Of a stretch of DNA of 64,000 nt, positions 15,949-26,332 are shown one piece after another. The DNA is from Pseudomonas sp. TH31 (lineage in GTDB: Bacteria > Pseudomonadota > Gammaproteobacteria > Pseudomonadales > Pseudomonadaceae): contig NZ_JAEKEZ010000029.1 of the NCBI RefSeq assembly GCF_016650815.1, positions 620,001 through 684,000 on the forward strand, read 5' to 3'. The notes below the pieces were generated by a model. It was not told where the DNA came from. It ran no database searches and saw only the letters and a list, made by a program, of their open reading frames with translations. Position numbers and translations under genes: made by a program. Position 1 is the first letter of the stretch; every line of letters begins with the position of its first letter.

Positions 15949-17238
15949 TCAGCCGCGGAACTCGCTGCGACCGTTGTACTTGGCTTTGCCGTTCAACTGC
16001 TCTTCGATACGCAGCAGTTGGTTGTACTTGGAAACGCGATCGGAACGGCACAGGGAGCCGGTCTTGATCTGGCCTGCCGCGGTGCCCACAGCCAGGTCGG
16101 CAATGGTCGAATCTTCGGTTTCGCCGGAGCGGTGCGAGATGACGGCGGTGTAACCAGCGGCCTTGGCCATCTGGATCGCTTCCAGGGTTTCGGTCAGGGT
16201 GCCGATCTGGTTGAACTTGATCAGGATCGAGTTGGCGATCTTTTTATCGATGCCTTCTTTCAGGATCTTGGTGTTGGTCACGAACAGGTCGTCGCCTACC
16301 AGTTGAATTTTCTCGCCGATCTTGTCGGTGAGGACTTTCCAGCCAGCCCAGTCGGACTCGTCCAGGCCATCTTCGATGGAAATGATCGGGTAGCGCTCGG
16401 TCAGGCCTTTGAGGTAGTCAGCAAAACCTTCAGCAGTAAACACCTGGCCTTCTCCGGACAGGTTGTATTTACCGTCTTCGTAGAATTCGCTGGCGGCGCA
16501 GTCCAGAGCCAGGGTCACGTCGGTGCCCAGCTTGTAACCGGCGTTGGCCACGGCTTCGGAGATCACTTTCAAAGCGTCTTCGTTGGACGCCAGGTTCGGC
16601 GCGAAACCACCTTCGTCACCAACAGCAGTGCTCAGGCCACGGGCCTTCAACACAGCCTTGAGGTGATGGAAAATCTCGGTGCCCATGCGCAAACCTTCCG
16701 AGAAAGACTTGGCGCCAACTGGCTGAACCATGAATTCCTGGATGTCGACGTTGTTATCGGCGTGCTCGCCACCGTTGATGATGTTCATCATCGGAACCGG
16801 CATCGAGTAAACACCTGGAGTGCCGTTCAGGTTGGCAATGTGAGCGTACAGCGGCAGGTCCTGGTCCTGCGCTGCTGCCTTGGCCGCAGCCAGGGAAACG
16901 GCGAGGATCGCGTTGGCGCCCAGGGAGCCTTTGTTTTCAGTACCGTCGAGCTTGATCATCGCGTGATCGAGGGCTTTCTGGTCGCTTGGGTCTTTACCCA
17001 ACAGCAGGTCGCGAATCGGACCGTTGATGTTGCCGACGGCTTTGAGTACGCCCTTGCCCAGGTAACGGCTCTTGTCGCCATCACGCAGCTCGAGCGCTTC
17101 ACGCGAGCCAGTGGAAGCACCGGACGGCGCGCAAGCGCTACCGATGATGCCGTTATCGAGAAGCACGTCCGCTTCGACGGTGGGATTGCCACGGGAGTCG
17201 AGAACTTCACGACCTTTGATGTCGACGATTTTTGCCAT
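15949..17238 (-). CDS. eno: Enolase
   Basis: 429 residues from ATG 17238 (MAKIVDIKGREVL). It interconverts 2-phosphoglycerate and phosphoenolpyruvate and is also a scaffold of the RNA degradosome. SGASTGSREALELRDGD, the metal-binding DEGGFAP, SIEDGLDE and GDDLFVTN regions, and the catalytic-lysine KFNQIGTLTET and SHRSGETED segments are all present. A short frame extension (MFTT) upstream is not used. It comes after kdsA on the same strand with a 156-bp gap containing a CAGGCCCGAGGGCCTG hairpin. Confidence 0.98.
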   Translation of the reverse strand: MAKIVDIKGREVLDSRGNPTVEADVLLDNGIIGSACAPSGASTGSREALELRDGDKSRYLGKGVLKAVGNINGPIRDLLLGKDPSDQKALDHAMIKLDGTENKGSLGANAILAVSLAAAKAAAQDQDLPLYAHIANLNGTPGVYSMPVPMMNIINGGEHADNNVDIQEFMVQPVGAKSFSEGLRMGTEIFHHLKAVLKARGLSTAVGDEGGFAPNLASNEDALKVISEAVANAGYKLGTDVTLALDCAASEFYEDGKYNLSGEGQVFTAEGFADYLKGLTERYPIISIEDGLDESDWAGWKVLTDKIGEKIQLVGDDLFVTNTKILKEGIDKKIANSILIKFNQIGTLTETLEAIQMAKAAGYTAVISHRSGETEDSTIADLAVGTAAGQIKTGSLCRSDRVSKYNQLLRIEEQLNGKAKYNGRSEFRG

Positions 17239-17394
17239 TGTTGTAAACACTCCAAAGTTGACGAAAACGACGCAGCTGAAGGAAATCTTTTATCGTCGGC
17301 AAGTGGTTCGCAGCGGGCAGACTTGCGGACGATAAGGCTCAGGCCCGAGGGCCTGAACATTAAATCGTGCGGTACTTTACCGGAGAATTGAGGA

Positions 17395-18240
17395 TTACGC
17401 GGTTTCTACCGTCGGAAAACTCTTAACCAGTTCGTCCAACGCTTTGAGCTGGGCCAGGAATGGCTCCAGTTTGTCCAGACGCAAGGCGCAAGGGCCATCG
17501 CATTTGGCGTTGTCCGGGTCCGGGTGGGCTTCGAGGAACAGGCCCGCCAACGACTGGCTGATGCCGGCCTTGGCCAGGTCGGTGACCTGGGCGCGACGAC
17601 CGCCAGCGGAATCGGAGCGACCGCCGGGCATTTGCAACGCGTGGGTCACGTCGAAGAACACCGGGTATTCGAACTGCTTCATGATGCCGAAGCCCAGCAT
17701 GTCGACGACCAGGTTGTTGTAGCCGAAGCTCGAACCCCGTTCGCAGAGGATCAACTGATCGTTCCCCGCCTCCACGCATTTGCTCAGGATGTGCTTCATC
17801 TCGTGAGGTGCAAGGAACTGGGCTTTCTTGATGTTGATCACTGCACCGGTCTTGGCCATCGCGACCACGAGGTCGGTCTGGCGCGACAGGAAGGCTGGCA
17901 GCTGGATGATGTCGCAGACTTCAGCGACGACCGCGGCCTGGTCAGGCTCGTGGACGTCGGTGATGATCGGCACGCCGAAAGCTTGCTTGATGTCCTGGAA
18001 GATCCGCATGCCCTCTTCCAGGCCGGGGCCACGGTAGGAGGTCACGGAGGAGCGGTTAGCTTTGTCGAAACTGGCCTTGAACACGTAAGGGATACCGAGT
18101 TTCTCGGTGACCTTTACGTATTCTTCGCAGACCTGCATCGCCATGTCGCGGCTTTCCAGCACATTCATGCCACCGAAAAGTACCATTGGCTTGTCGTTGG
18201 CAATCTCGATATCGCCTACACGGATGATCTTCTGCGCCAT
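17395..18240 (-). CDS. kdsA: 3-deoxy-D-manno-octulosonate 8-phosphate synthase
   Basis: 281 residues. It condenses arabinose 5-phosphate with phosphoenolpyruvate to give Kdo 8-phosphate for the LPS inner core. The family blocks FKASFDKANRSS, GPGLEEGMRIF, ITDVHEPDQA, QLPAFLSRQTDLV and LCERGSSFGYNNLVVDM are seen in order, matching the E. coli enzyme along its length. It starts 5 bp after the pyrG stop, so pyrG-kdsA-eno probably form one transcript. Confidence 0.98.
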   Translation of the reverse strand: MAQKIIRVGDIEIANDKPMVLFGGMNVLESRDMAMQVCEEYVKVTEKLGIPYVFKASFDKANRSSVTSYRGPGLEEGMRIFQDIKQAFGVPIITDVHEPDQAAVVAEVCDIIQLPAFLSRQTDLVVAMAKTGAVINIKKAQFLAPHEMKHILSKCVEAGNDQLILCERGSSFGYNNLVVDMLGFGIMKQFEYPVFFDVTHALQMPGGRSDSAGGRRAQVTDLAKAGISQSLAGLFLEAHPDPDNAKCDGPCALRLDKLEPFLAQLKALDELVKSFPTVETA

Positions 18241-18245
18241 CGGAT

Positions 18246-19877
18246 TTATGCCTTCTTCTGGTGTTGAGTCAGCGCTGCTTTGACGAAGCCGGTGAACAAC
18301 GGGTGACCGTCGCGCGGTGTCGAGGTGAACTCAGGGTGGAACTGGCAAGCGACGAACCATGGATGATCCGGGGCTTCAACCACTTCTACCAGCGCGCCAT
18401 CACCGGAACGACCGGTGATTTTCAGGCCGGCTTCCATGATTTTCGGCAACAGGTTGTTGTTCACTTCGTAGCGATGACGGTGACGCTCGACGATCACGTC
18501 CTTGGCGTAGCAATCGTGAACCAGCGAACCCGGTTCCAGCAGGCAGTCCTGTGCGCCAAGACGCATGGTGCCGCCCAGGTCGGACGTTTCGGTACGGGTT
18601 TCAACGGCGCCGGTGGCATCTTCCCACTCGGTGATCAGGCCCACGACCGGGTGACCGCTGGTGCGATCAAACTCGGTGGAGTTGGCGTCTTTCCAGCCCA
18701 TCACGTTACGAGCGAACTCGATCACGGCCACTTGCATGCCCAGGCAGATGCCCAGGTACGGAACCTTGTTTTCGCGAGCGAATTGAACGGCAGTGATCTT
18801 GCCTTCCACGCCGCGCAGACCGAAGCCGCCCGGTACGAGGATCGCGTCGACACCTTCCAGCAGCGCAGTGCCCTGGTTTTCGATGTCTTCGGAATCGATG
18901 TAGCGCAGGTTGACCTTGGTGCGGTTGCTGATGCCGGCGTGACTCATCGCTTCGATCAGCGACTTGTAGGCGTCCAGCAGTTCCATGTACTTGCCGACCA
19001 TGGCGATGGTGACTTCGTGCTCAGGGTTGAGCTTGGCGTCGACCACGGCTTCCCACTCGGACAGATCGGCGCCGCCACATTGCAGGCCGAAACGCTCGAC
19101 AACGAAATCATCCAGGCCCTGGGAGTGCAGAATGCCCGGGATCTTGTAGATGGTGTCGGCGTCTTCCAGCGCGATCACTGCACGTTCTTCAACGTTGGTG
19201 AACTGGGCGATCTTGCGACGCGACGAGATGTCGATCGGGTGATCGGAGCGGCAGACCAGCACGTCGGGTTGCAGGCCGATGGAACGCAGCTCCTTGACCG
19301 AGTGCTGGGTAGGCTTGGTTTTGGTTTCGCCGGCCGTGGCGATGTATGGCACCAAAGTCAGGTGCATCAGCATCGCGCGCTTGGCGCCGACTTCGAAACG
19401 CAATTGACGGATCGCTTCGAGGAACGGTTGCGACTCGATGTCGCCCACGGTGCCACCGATCTCGACCATGGCCACGTCGGCATCACCGGCGCCCTTGATG
19501 ATCCGGCGCTTGATCTCGTCGGTGATGTGCGGGATCACCTGGATGGTTGCGCCCAGGTAATCACCACGGCGCTCTTTGCGCAGGACGTGTTCGTAGACAC
19601 GGCCGGTGGTGAAGTTGTTGTTCTGGGTCATGGTCGTGCGGATGAACCGCTCGTAGTGGCCCAGATCCAGGTCGGTCTCGGCGCCGTCGTGAGTGACGAA
19701 CACTTCACCGTGCTGGAACGGGCTCATGGTGCCCGGGTCAACGTTAATGTACGGGTCCAGCTTGAGCATGGTGACCTTAAGTCCCCGCGCCTCCAGGATG
19801 GCCGCCAATGAAGCCGAGGCAATGCCTTTCCCCAATGAAGAAACAACACCGCCCGTGACGAATATGTAGCGCGTCAT
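18246..19877 (-). CDS. pyrG: CTP synthase
   Basis: 543 residues. The N-terminal synthetase domain opens with IFVTGGVVSSLGKGIASAS. The C-terminal glutaminase domain carries the nucleophile Cys in YLGICLGMQ (about 380) and the His/Glu pair in FHPEF. It makes CTP from UTP, ATP and glutamine. It heads the pyrG-kdsA-eno run and is preceded by a 270-bp gap in which no gene or clear signal is seen. Confidence 0.98.
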   Translation of the reverse strand: MTRYIFVTGGVVSSLGKGIASASLAAILEARGLKVTMLKLDPYINVDPGTMSPFQHGEVFVTHDGAETDLDLGHYERFIRTTMTQNNNFTTGRVYEHVLRKERRGDYLGATIQVIPHITDEIKRRIIKGAGDADVAMVEIGGTVGDIESQPFLEAIRQLRFEVGAKRAMLMHLTLVPYIATAGETKTKPTQHSVKELRSIGLQPDVLVCRSDHPIDISSRRKIAQFTNVEERAVIALEDADTIYKIPGILHSQGLDDFVVERFGLQCGGADLSEWEAVVDAKLNPEHEVTIAMVGKYMELLDAYKSLIEAMSHAGISNRTKVNLRYIDSEDIENQGTALLEGVDAILVPGGFGLRGVEGKITAVQFARENKVPYLGICLGMQVAVIEFARNVMGWKDANSTEFDRTSGHPVVGLITEWEDATGAVETRTETSDLGGTMRLGAQDCLLEPGSLVHDCYAKDVIVERHRHRYEVNNNLLPKIMEAGLKITGRSGDGALVEVVEAPDHPWFVACQFHPEFTSTPRDGHPLFTGFVKAALTQHQKKA

Positions 19878-20150
19878 GAAAAACCCTAGAAGTCTGCGTT
19901 AAAGCGGTCCGAGCCGCCGGGGAAAGCGAAGGAAGGCCGAAGCCCCCGATCACCTGCATTAATCACAGTGCATCTTTCAAAAAACCGCCGCGTTGGGACA
20001 GACCGGGAGATGAAACACCGGTGCGTTGCTCGCTACACATTTTTTGGAATCGCCCAGCAAAGACTGCTTGGTAATCGGCAACTCCTGCAATTCAGGCGAA
20101 TCCACAGAAGTTGTATCAAGAAGGGAGCGTAGTCTACCGGAAAGCCCCTT

Positions 20151-21478
20151 TCAGCTCAAACCTTGATCTTCGTTCAGTGGCTGCCACTGCAAATCCCAGC
20201 CATCCCGCGCACTGCCGTCTAACCCCCGCAGCCCCGCCACCGCCAGTAAATGCTCGCCGCGATAGAGCAGCGGCAATCTGCCACGGGCAAACGGCGGAAC
20301 ACCGCGCTCATTGAGCAAACGCTTGAGGTCGCGGTGACCGCGATCGGCCAGATCCATGACCTCGCCTCCCTCACGATAGCGGATATGCAACGGGCCATAG
20401 GGGATTTGGCCGTTCAGCATAAGCCGGCCATTTTCCGGCAACGACAGTGGCAACGTGGGGTCGGCCCAGTTGCCGGCAACCGGTGGCGTGCGCAGCCAGG
20501 CACCGGACAACCACCAGATGCGCCCGCCCGCCCGGTGCAATTCACCGTCCGCCAGTCGCCAGATGGGACAGGCATCGCCAGTGGCATCACGAAGATTTTG
20601 CCAACCCGACCAATGGTCACTGTCCGGCAGACGAGTACGCGTCGCCAGCCAATGACTCAAGGCATTGCGTTGACGCGGGCTGGACAGTTTTTCCAGCGCG
20701 GCCAGCGCCAGGGAAGGCACTCCCAGCCAATCGAACTCACCGCTACTGCCGGCCTCGGCCAGATCGATCTGCGCCAACTCATCCAGTAACCCTTGGGCCT
20801 CGCGTAAATGTGCGGCGCTACGAGCCATGGTCGCCAGCGCTTGAGGCCAGCGCTCGACCAGGATCGGGAACACCTGATGACGCAGGTAATTGCGCGAGTA
20901 CTGCCGATCCTGGTTCGAGGGGTCCTCGATCCAGCTCAATTGATGCTCGGCGGCATAGGTTTCAAGCTCAGCCCGAGTGACATCCAGCAGCGGTCGAAGC
21001 AAATGCCCATGCCCCAACGCTCGCTCGGAAGGCATCCCCGATAACCCTTTGACCCCGGCCCCGCGCAACAGGCGAAACAACAGGGTTTCCGCCTGATCAT
21101 CACGGTGCTGGGCGGTCAGCAATACTTCATTGGTTTGGATCGCCTCGATGAAGGCACCATAACGCGCCTCCGGGCGGCGCGCTCAAGGCTGGCGCCGGGT
21201 TGAACCTGGACGCGAACAACCTTAAGCGGCACTCCCAGCGCATCACACATCGACTGGCAATGTTCCGGCCACGCATCAGCCACAGCCTGAAGACCGTGAT
21301 GGACGTGGATGGCACTGAGTGCGGGCAGGGATTCGGTTTTTGCGAGATGAGCGAGAAGGTGCAGCAGGACGGTGGAGTCGAGGCCACCGGAGAAAGCGAT
21401 GCGCCAGGTTTTCGCGTTGCGCCAAGGGCTCAGGTTAAGCAGGAGCTTGGCAGACAGATCGATGCTGGAAGGATTCAT
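20151..21478 (-). pseudogene. tilS: tRNA(Ile)-lysidine synthase TilS, frameshifted
   Basis: TilS puts lysine on C34 of the minor tRNA-Ile so that it reads AUA. The PP-loop SGGLDSTVLLHLL lies in the 5' part (ATG 21478), and AQHRDDQAETLLFRLLRGAG with the C-terminal domains in the second frame ending at 20151. The two halves meet at 21170-21171: CC is present where CCC restores LERAAR-EARYGAF. One added base gives 442 residues. The gene is essential in most bacteria, so a real break would be hard to tolerate and an error in the sequence is the likelier explanation. Confidence 0.93.
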
Positions 21479-21506
21479 AGAGATCGATCACTTCATATAA
21501 ATCCTC

Positions 21507-21609
21507 TGTAGGAGCTGCCGCAGGCTCGGGCCGCGTTCGGACGATCTTTTGATCTTGCAATTTAAAGATCAAAAGATCGTCCGAACGCCGAGCCTGCGGC
21601 AGCTCTACA
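21507..21609. repeat. REPIN, GTAGGAGCTGCC family (copy 2)
   Basis: Long inverted pair: TGTAGGAGCTGCCGCAGGC (21507) against GCCTGCGGCAGCTCTACA (ends 21609), with inner AAGATCAAAAGATCGTCCG arms and a short AT-rich loop. It lies between tilS and accA. Confidence 0.85.
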
Positions 21610-21626
21610 GGGTATTGCGAGCTCGG

Positions 21627-22574
21627 TTACAGACCGTAGCTCATCAGGCGCTCGTAACGACGAGCCAGCAGCGCTTCGTTATCGAACTTCTTCAGCATCG
21701 CCAGTTGCGAGCTCAGCTCGGCGCGGATCGATGCAGCGGCAGCAGCCGGGTCGCGATGGGCGCCGCCCAAAGGCTCGCCGATCACCTTGTCGACGATGCC
21801 CAGGCCTTTGAGGCGCTCGGCGGTGATGCCCATGGCTTCAGCGGCATCCGGTGCTTTCTCGGCGGTTTTCCACAGAATCGAGGCGCAACCTTCCGGCGAA
21901 ATCACCGCGTAGGTCGAGTACTGCAGCATGTTCAACTGATCGCAAACGCCAATTGCCAACGCACCGCCAGAACCACCTTCACCGATCACGGTGGCAATGA
22001 TCGGGGTTTTCAGGCGTGCCATGACGCGCAGGTTCCAGGCAATCGCTTCGCTCTGGTTGCGCTCTTCAGCGTCGATGCCTGGGTAAGCACCCAGGGTGTC
22101 GATGAAGGTCAGGATCGGCATTTTGAAACGCTCGGCCATTTCCATCAGGCGGCAGGCCTTGCGGTAGCCTTCCGGACGCGGCATGCCGAAGTTGCGGCGA
22201 ACCTTCTCGCGCACTTCACGGCCTTTCTGGTGACCGATGATCATCACTGGCTGGTCGTCCAGACGGGCGATACCGCCAACGATGGCAGCGTCGTCGGAGA
22301 AGTGACGGTCGCCGTGCAGTTCGTCGAACTCGGTGAAGATGTGTTCGATGTAGTCCAGGGTGTACGGGCGACGCGGGTGACGCGCCAGACGCGCGATCTG
22401 CCAGCTGGTCAGCTTGCCGAAGATGTCTTCGGTCAGCGTGCTGCTTTTGTCCTGCAGGCGGGAAATCTCATCGCCGATATTCAGCGAATTGTCGTTACCG
22501 ACCAAGCGCAACTCTTCGATCTTGGCTTGCAGGTCGGCGATCGGCTGTTCGAAATCTAGAAAATTCGGGTTCAT
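21627..22574 (-). CDS. accA: Acetyl-CoA carboxylase carboxyltransferase subunit alpha
   Basis: 315 residues from ATG 22574 (MNPNFLDFEQPI). With AccD it moves the carboxyl group from biotin to acetyl-CoA, forming malonyl-CoA for fatty acids. The crotonase-like core is seen in FIDTLGAYPGIDAEERNQSEAIA, GEGGSGGALAIGVCD and YAVISPEGCASILWK. The C terminus (LMSYGL) is normal. It follows dnaE on the same strand after a 150-bp gap. Confidence 0.98.
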   Translation of the reverse strand: MNPNFLDFEQPIADLQAKIEELRLVGNDNSLNIGDEISRLQDKSSTLTEDIFGKLTSWQIARLARHPRRPYTLDYIEHIFTEFDELHGDRHFSDDAAIVGGIARLDDQPVMIIGHQKGREVREKVRRNFGMPRPEGYRKACRLMEMAERFKMPILTFIDTLGAYPGIDAEERNQSEAIAWNLRVMARLKTPIIATVIGEGGSGGALAIGVCDQLNMLQYSTYAVISPEGCASILWKTAEKAPDAAEAMGITAERLKGLGIVDKVIGEPLGGAHRDPAAAAASIRAELSSQLAMLKKFDNEALLARRYERLMSYGL

Positions 22575-22727
22575 AGGCGTCCGTCTTGGGTCGACATCCA
22601 AGGGAGCTTGGGCCGGCCGGTTGTCTATTCGCGCCCTACCTTAAGGGAGAGGCGCGTTCAGGTCGAGATTAAAAATTGGGTCGAGATCAGGACCATGCTC
22701 TTAATGGTAAAGAATGCCACCTGACCG

Positions 22728-25700
22728 TCAACGGTATTGGAGGAAGACGTTGTCTCGCCCGAACTGGTCACGCAGGGCTTGAATCAAGGCATCCGCCGGG
22801 TCGATTCGCCAGGTCTCGCCGAACTGCAGCAAGGCCTTCGCATCAGGGCTGGTGTACTCCATGGTGATCGGGCAAGCACCGCGGTGACGCTTGAACAACT
22901 CACCGAGCCAGCGTAGCTGATCGCCCTTCAAATCCTGGGTCTGCAGCTTCAGGCGCAGGCTTTCGGCCAGGTTGGTGCGCGCATCTTCCATGCTCATCAC
23001 CCGCTTGACCCGCAGCCGCAGGCCACCAGAGAAGTCGTCGTTGCTGACTTCGCCTTCGACCACCACCATCGCATCGGTCTGCAACAATGACTGCGCCGAA
23101 TGGAACGCCTCGGCAAACAACGACGCCTCGATCCGGCCCGAGCGGTCGTCGAGGGTGATGAAACCCATCTTGTCGCCCTTTTTGTTCTTCATGACCCGCA
23201 GGGCGATAATCATCCCCGCGACAGTCTGGGTATCGCGCGCCGGCTTCAGGTCGATGATGCGTTGACGGGCGAAACGGCGGATCTCGCCTTCGTATTCGTC
23301 GATCGGGTGACCGGTCAGGTACAGGCCCAAGGTGTCCTTCTCGCCTTTCAGGCGTTCCTTGAGGGTCAGTTCCTTGGCCTTGCGGTGATTGGCGTAGACA
23401 TCGGCGTCTTCTTCGACGAACAAGCCGCCAAACAGATCGACGTGGCCGCTGTCTTTGGTCCGCGCGGTTTGTTCCGCCGCCTTGATCGCCCCTTCCATGG
23501 CGTTCAGCAAGACCGCCCGGTTGCGGTCGATGTTGGCCTGGTAGGCTTTCTGCTCGTCATGAAAATAAGGTCCCAGACGATCCAGTGCGCCGCTACGGAT
23601 CAAACCGTCCAGGGTGCGCTTGTTGATACGCTTGAGGTCGACACGGGCGCAGAAGTCGAACAGATCCTTGAACGGACCCGCTTGGCGCGCCTCGGTAATC
23701 GCCTCCACCGGACCTTCACCCACACCTTTGATCGCGCCGAGGCCGTAAATAATCCGGCCTTCGTCGTTCACCGTGAACTTGAATTCCGAAGTATTCACAT
23801 CCGGCGCGTCGAGACGCAGCTTCATGGTGCGAATTTCTTCGATCAAGGTCACGACCTTGTCGGTGTTGTGCATATCCGCCGACAGTACCGCGGCCATGAA
23901 CGGCGCCGGGTAGTGGGTTTTCAGCCACGCCGTTTGGTACGACACCAGACCGTATGCGGCCGAGTGAGATTTGTTGAAGCCGTAACCGGCGAATTTTTCC
24001 ACCAGGTCGAAAATGTTACCGGCCAGGTCCGCTTCGATATTGTTAGCGGTGCAACCTTCAATGAAGCCGCCACGCTGCTTGGCCATTTCTTCGGGTTTTT
24101 TCTTACCCATGGCCCGACGCAGCATGTCCGCACCGCCGAGGGTGTAGCCGGCCATGACCTGGGCAATCTGCATCACCTGTTCCTGATACAGGATGATGCC
24201 GTAAGTCGGCGCCAATACCGGCTTGAGGCCTTCGTACTGGTAGTCCGAGTGCGGGTACGCCAGTTCGGCGCGACCGTGCTTACGGTTGATAAAGTCATCC
24301 ACCATGCCCGACTGCAGCGGGCCCGGACGGAACAGGGCTACCAGTGCGATCAAGTCTTCCAGGCAGTCGGGCTTGAGCTTTTTGATCAGCTCTTTCATGC
24401 CTCGGGACTCGAGCTGGAACACCGCCGTGGTTTCAGCTTTTTGCAGCAGCGTGTAGGTCGGTTTGTCGTCGAGCGGGATGAACGCGATATCCAGCGGCGG
24501 CTCATCAACCTTGGCGCGATCGCGGTTGATGGTTTTCAGCGCCCAGTCGATGACCGTCAGGGTCCGCAGACCGAGGAAGTCGAACTTCACCAGCCCGGCA
24601 GCCTCGACGTCGTCCTTGTCGAACTGGGTGACCAGGCCGTCACCGGCCTCGTCGCAATAGATCGGCGAAAAGTCAGTCAACTTGGTCGGCGCGATAACCA
24701 CACCACCGGCGTGCTTGCCGACGTTACGTACAACACCCTCGAGCTTGCGGGCCATTTCCCAGATTTCGGCAGCCTCTTCATCGACCTTGATGAAGTCACG
24801 CAGGATCTCTTCCTGCTCGTAGGCTTTTTCCAGGGTCATGCCGACTTCGAACGGGATCATCTTCGACAGACGATCCGCCAGGCCGTAGGACTTGCCCTGC
24901 ACCCGCGCCACGTCACGGACCACCGCTTTGGCGGCCATGGAACCGAAGGTGATGATCTGGCTGACCGCGTTGCGGCCGTACTTCTCGGCCACGTATTCAA
25001 TAACCCGGTCACGCCCGTCCATGCAGAAGTCGACGTCGAAGTCGGGCATCGATACCCGTTCCGGGTTAAGGAAACGTTCGAACAGCAGGTCATATTCCAG
25101 CGGATCGAGGTCAGTAATCTTCTGCACATAGGCCACCAGCGACCCGGCACCCGACCCCCGGCCCGGACCTACCGGCACGCCATTGCTCTTGGCCCACTGG
25201 ATAAAGTCCATCACGATCAGGAAGTAACCGGGGAAGCCCATCTGGATGATGATATCCAGTTCGAAATTCAGCCGGTCAACGTAGACCTGACGCTTGGCCT
25301 CGTAGTCTTCGGTGGTGTCCCTGGGCAACAGAACGCTCAGGCGCTCCTCCAGGCCATCGAAGGACACCTTGCGAAAATACTCGTCGATGGTCATGCCATC
25401 GGGAATCGGGAAGTTGGGCAGGAAGTGCTTGCCCAGCTTCACTTCGATGTTGCAGCGCTTGGCGATCTCGACGGTGTTTTCCAGCGCCTCGGGAATGTCG
25501 CTGAACAGCTCGGCCATTTCCTCGGCGCTTTTGAGGTACTGCTGATCGCTGTAGTTCTTCGAACGCCGCGGATCGTCGAGGGCGCGGCCCTCACCGATGC
25601 AAACACGGGTTTCGTGGGCCGCGAAGTCTTCCTGCTTGATGAAACGCACATCGTTGGTCGCCACCAGTGGCGCGCCGATTTTCTCGGCCAGGGCTACCGC

Positions 25701-26249
25701 GCCGTGCAGTTGCTCTTCATCATTGGGGCGATTGGTGCGCTGGATTTCCAGATAAAAGCGATCCGGGAATACCTTCATCCATTCACGCGCCAGGGTTTCC
25801 GCTTCAGCCGGATTGCCGCCAAGCATGGCCAGGCCGATCTCGCCTTCCTTCGCCGCCGACAGCATGATCAAGCCTTCGCTGGCCTCGGCCACCCACTCAC
25901 GCTCGATGATGATCGAGCCATTGCGTTGGCCGTCGATGAAGCCGCGGGAGATCAGTTCGGTGAGGTTGCGATAACCCACGGCGTTCATCGCCAGCAGGCT
26001 GATCCGGCTCAGGGCGTTATCCGGATCCTTGTTCGACAGCCACAGGTCGGCGCCGCAGATCGGCTTGATGCCCGCGCCCATGGAAGCTTTATAGAATTTG
26101 ACCAGGGAACACATGTTGTTCTGGTCAGTGACCGCCACGGCAGGCATGTTCATGCCGACCAGGGTCTTGACCAGCGGTTTGATCCGCACCAGACCGTCGA
26201 CCAGGGAGTATTCAGTGTGCAGGCGTAGATGAACGAATGAAGCCGGCAT
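22728..26249 (-). CDS. dnaE: DNA polymerase III subunit alpha
   Basis: 1173 residues, the replicative polymerase. The N-terminal PHP domain begins VHLRLHTEYSLVDG. The polymerase core has the catalytic PDFDVDFCMDGRD block (about 400) and GPGRGSGAGSLVAY just before it; a helix-hairpin-helix region and an OB fold (VAGMIIALRVMKNKKGDKMGF) lie near the C terminus. Length is normal for DnaE1. A large open frame on the opposite strand is an artefact of codon bias. Confidence 0.98.
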   Translation of the reverse strand: MPASFVHLRLHTEYSLVDGLVRIKPLVKTLVGMNMPAVAVTDQNNMCSLVKFYKASMGAGIKPICGADLWLSNKDPDNALSRISLLAMNAVGYRNLTELISRGFIDGQRNGSIIIEREWVAEASEGLIMLSAAKEGEIGLAMLGGNPAEAETLAREWMKVFPDRFYLEIQRTNRPNDEEQLHGAVALAEKIGAPLVATNDVRFIKQEDFAAHETRVCIGEGRALDDPRRSKNYSDQQYLKSAEEMAELFSDIPEALENTVEIAKRCNIEVKLGKHFLPNFPIPDGMTIDEYFRKVSFDGLEERLSVLLPRDTTEDYEAKRQVYVDRLNFELDIIIQMGFPGYFLIVMDFIQWAKSNGVPVGPGRGSGAGSLVAYVQKITDLDPLEYDLLFERFLNPERVSMPDFDVDFCMDGRDRVIEYVAEKYGRNAVSQIITFGSMAAKAVVRDVARVQGKSYGLADRLSKMIPFEVGMTLEKAYEQEEILRDFIKVDEEAAEIWEMARKLEGVVRNVGKHAGGVVIAPTKLTDFSPIYCDEAGDGLVTQFDKDDVEAAGLVKFDFLGLRTLTVIDWALKTINRDRAKVDEPPLDIAFIPLDDKPTYTLLQKAETTAVFQLESRGMKELIKKLKPDCLEDLIALVALFRPGPLQSGMVDDFINRKHGRAELAYPHSDYQYEGLKPVLAPTYGIILYQEQVMQIAQVMAGYTLGGADMLRRAMGKKKPEEMAKQRGGFIEGCTANNIEADLAGNIFDLVEKFAGYGFNKSHSAAYGLVSYQTAWLKTHYPAPFMAAVLSADMHNTDKVVTLIEEIRTMKLRLDAPDVNTSEFKFTVNDEGRIIYGLGAIKGVGEGPVEAITEARQAGPFKDLFDFCARVDLKRINKRTLDGLIRSGALDRLGPYFHDEQKAYQANIDRNRAVLLNAMEGAIKAAEQTARTKDSGHVDLFGGLFVEEDADVYANHRKAKELTLKERLKGEKDTLGLYLTGHPIDEYEGEIRRFARQRIIDLKPARDTQTVAGMIIALRVMKNKKGDKMGFITLDDRSGRIEASLFAEAFHSAQSLLQTDAMVVVEGEVSNDDFSGGLRLRVKRVMSMEDARTNLAESLRLKLQTQDLKGDQLRWLGELFKRHRGACPITMEYTSPDAKALLQFGETWRIDPADALIQALRDQFGRDNVFLQYR

Positions 26250-26286
26250 AGTGATCCTGTCTAGAAACTAGAAACGTGAAGACAAC

Positions 26287-26310
26287 AAGGCCCGGATTGT
26301 ACCGGGCCTT
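26287..26310 (-). terminator. Hairpin between rnhB and dnaE
   Basis: AAGGCCCGG/CCGGGCCTT inverted repeat with a six-base loop, 22 bp after the rnhB stop. The T tract is weak, so partial read-through into dnaE is plausible. Confidence 0.6.
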
Positions 26311-26332
26311 GGGAAAAACATCAGCCTTGCGA

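Noticed and set aside
18261..19811. Plus-strand 516-codon frame over pyrG
   Set aside because: Antisense shadow; pyrG is complete on the other strand.
23100..26228. Plus-strand open frame of 1042 codons over dnaE
   Set aside because: It is the antisense of an intact, motif-rich dnaE in a GC-rich genome, where the complementary frame is often open; no family content.
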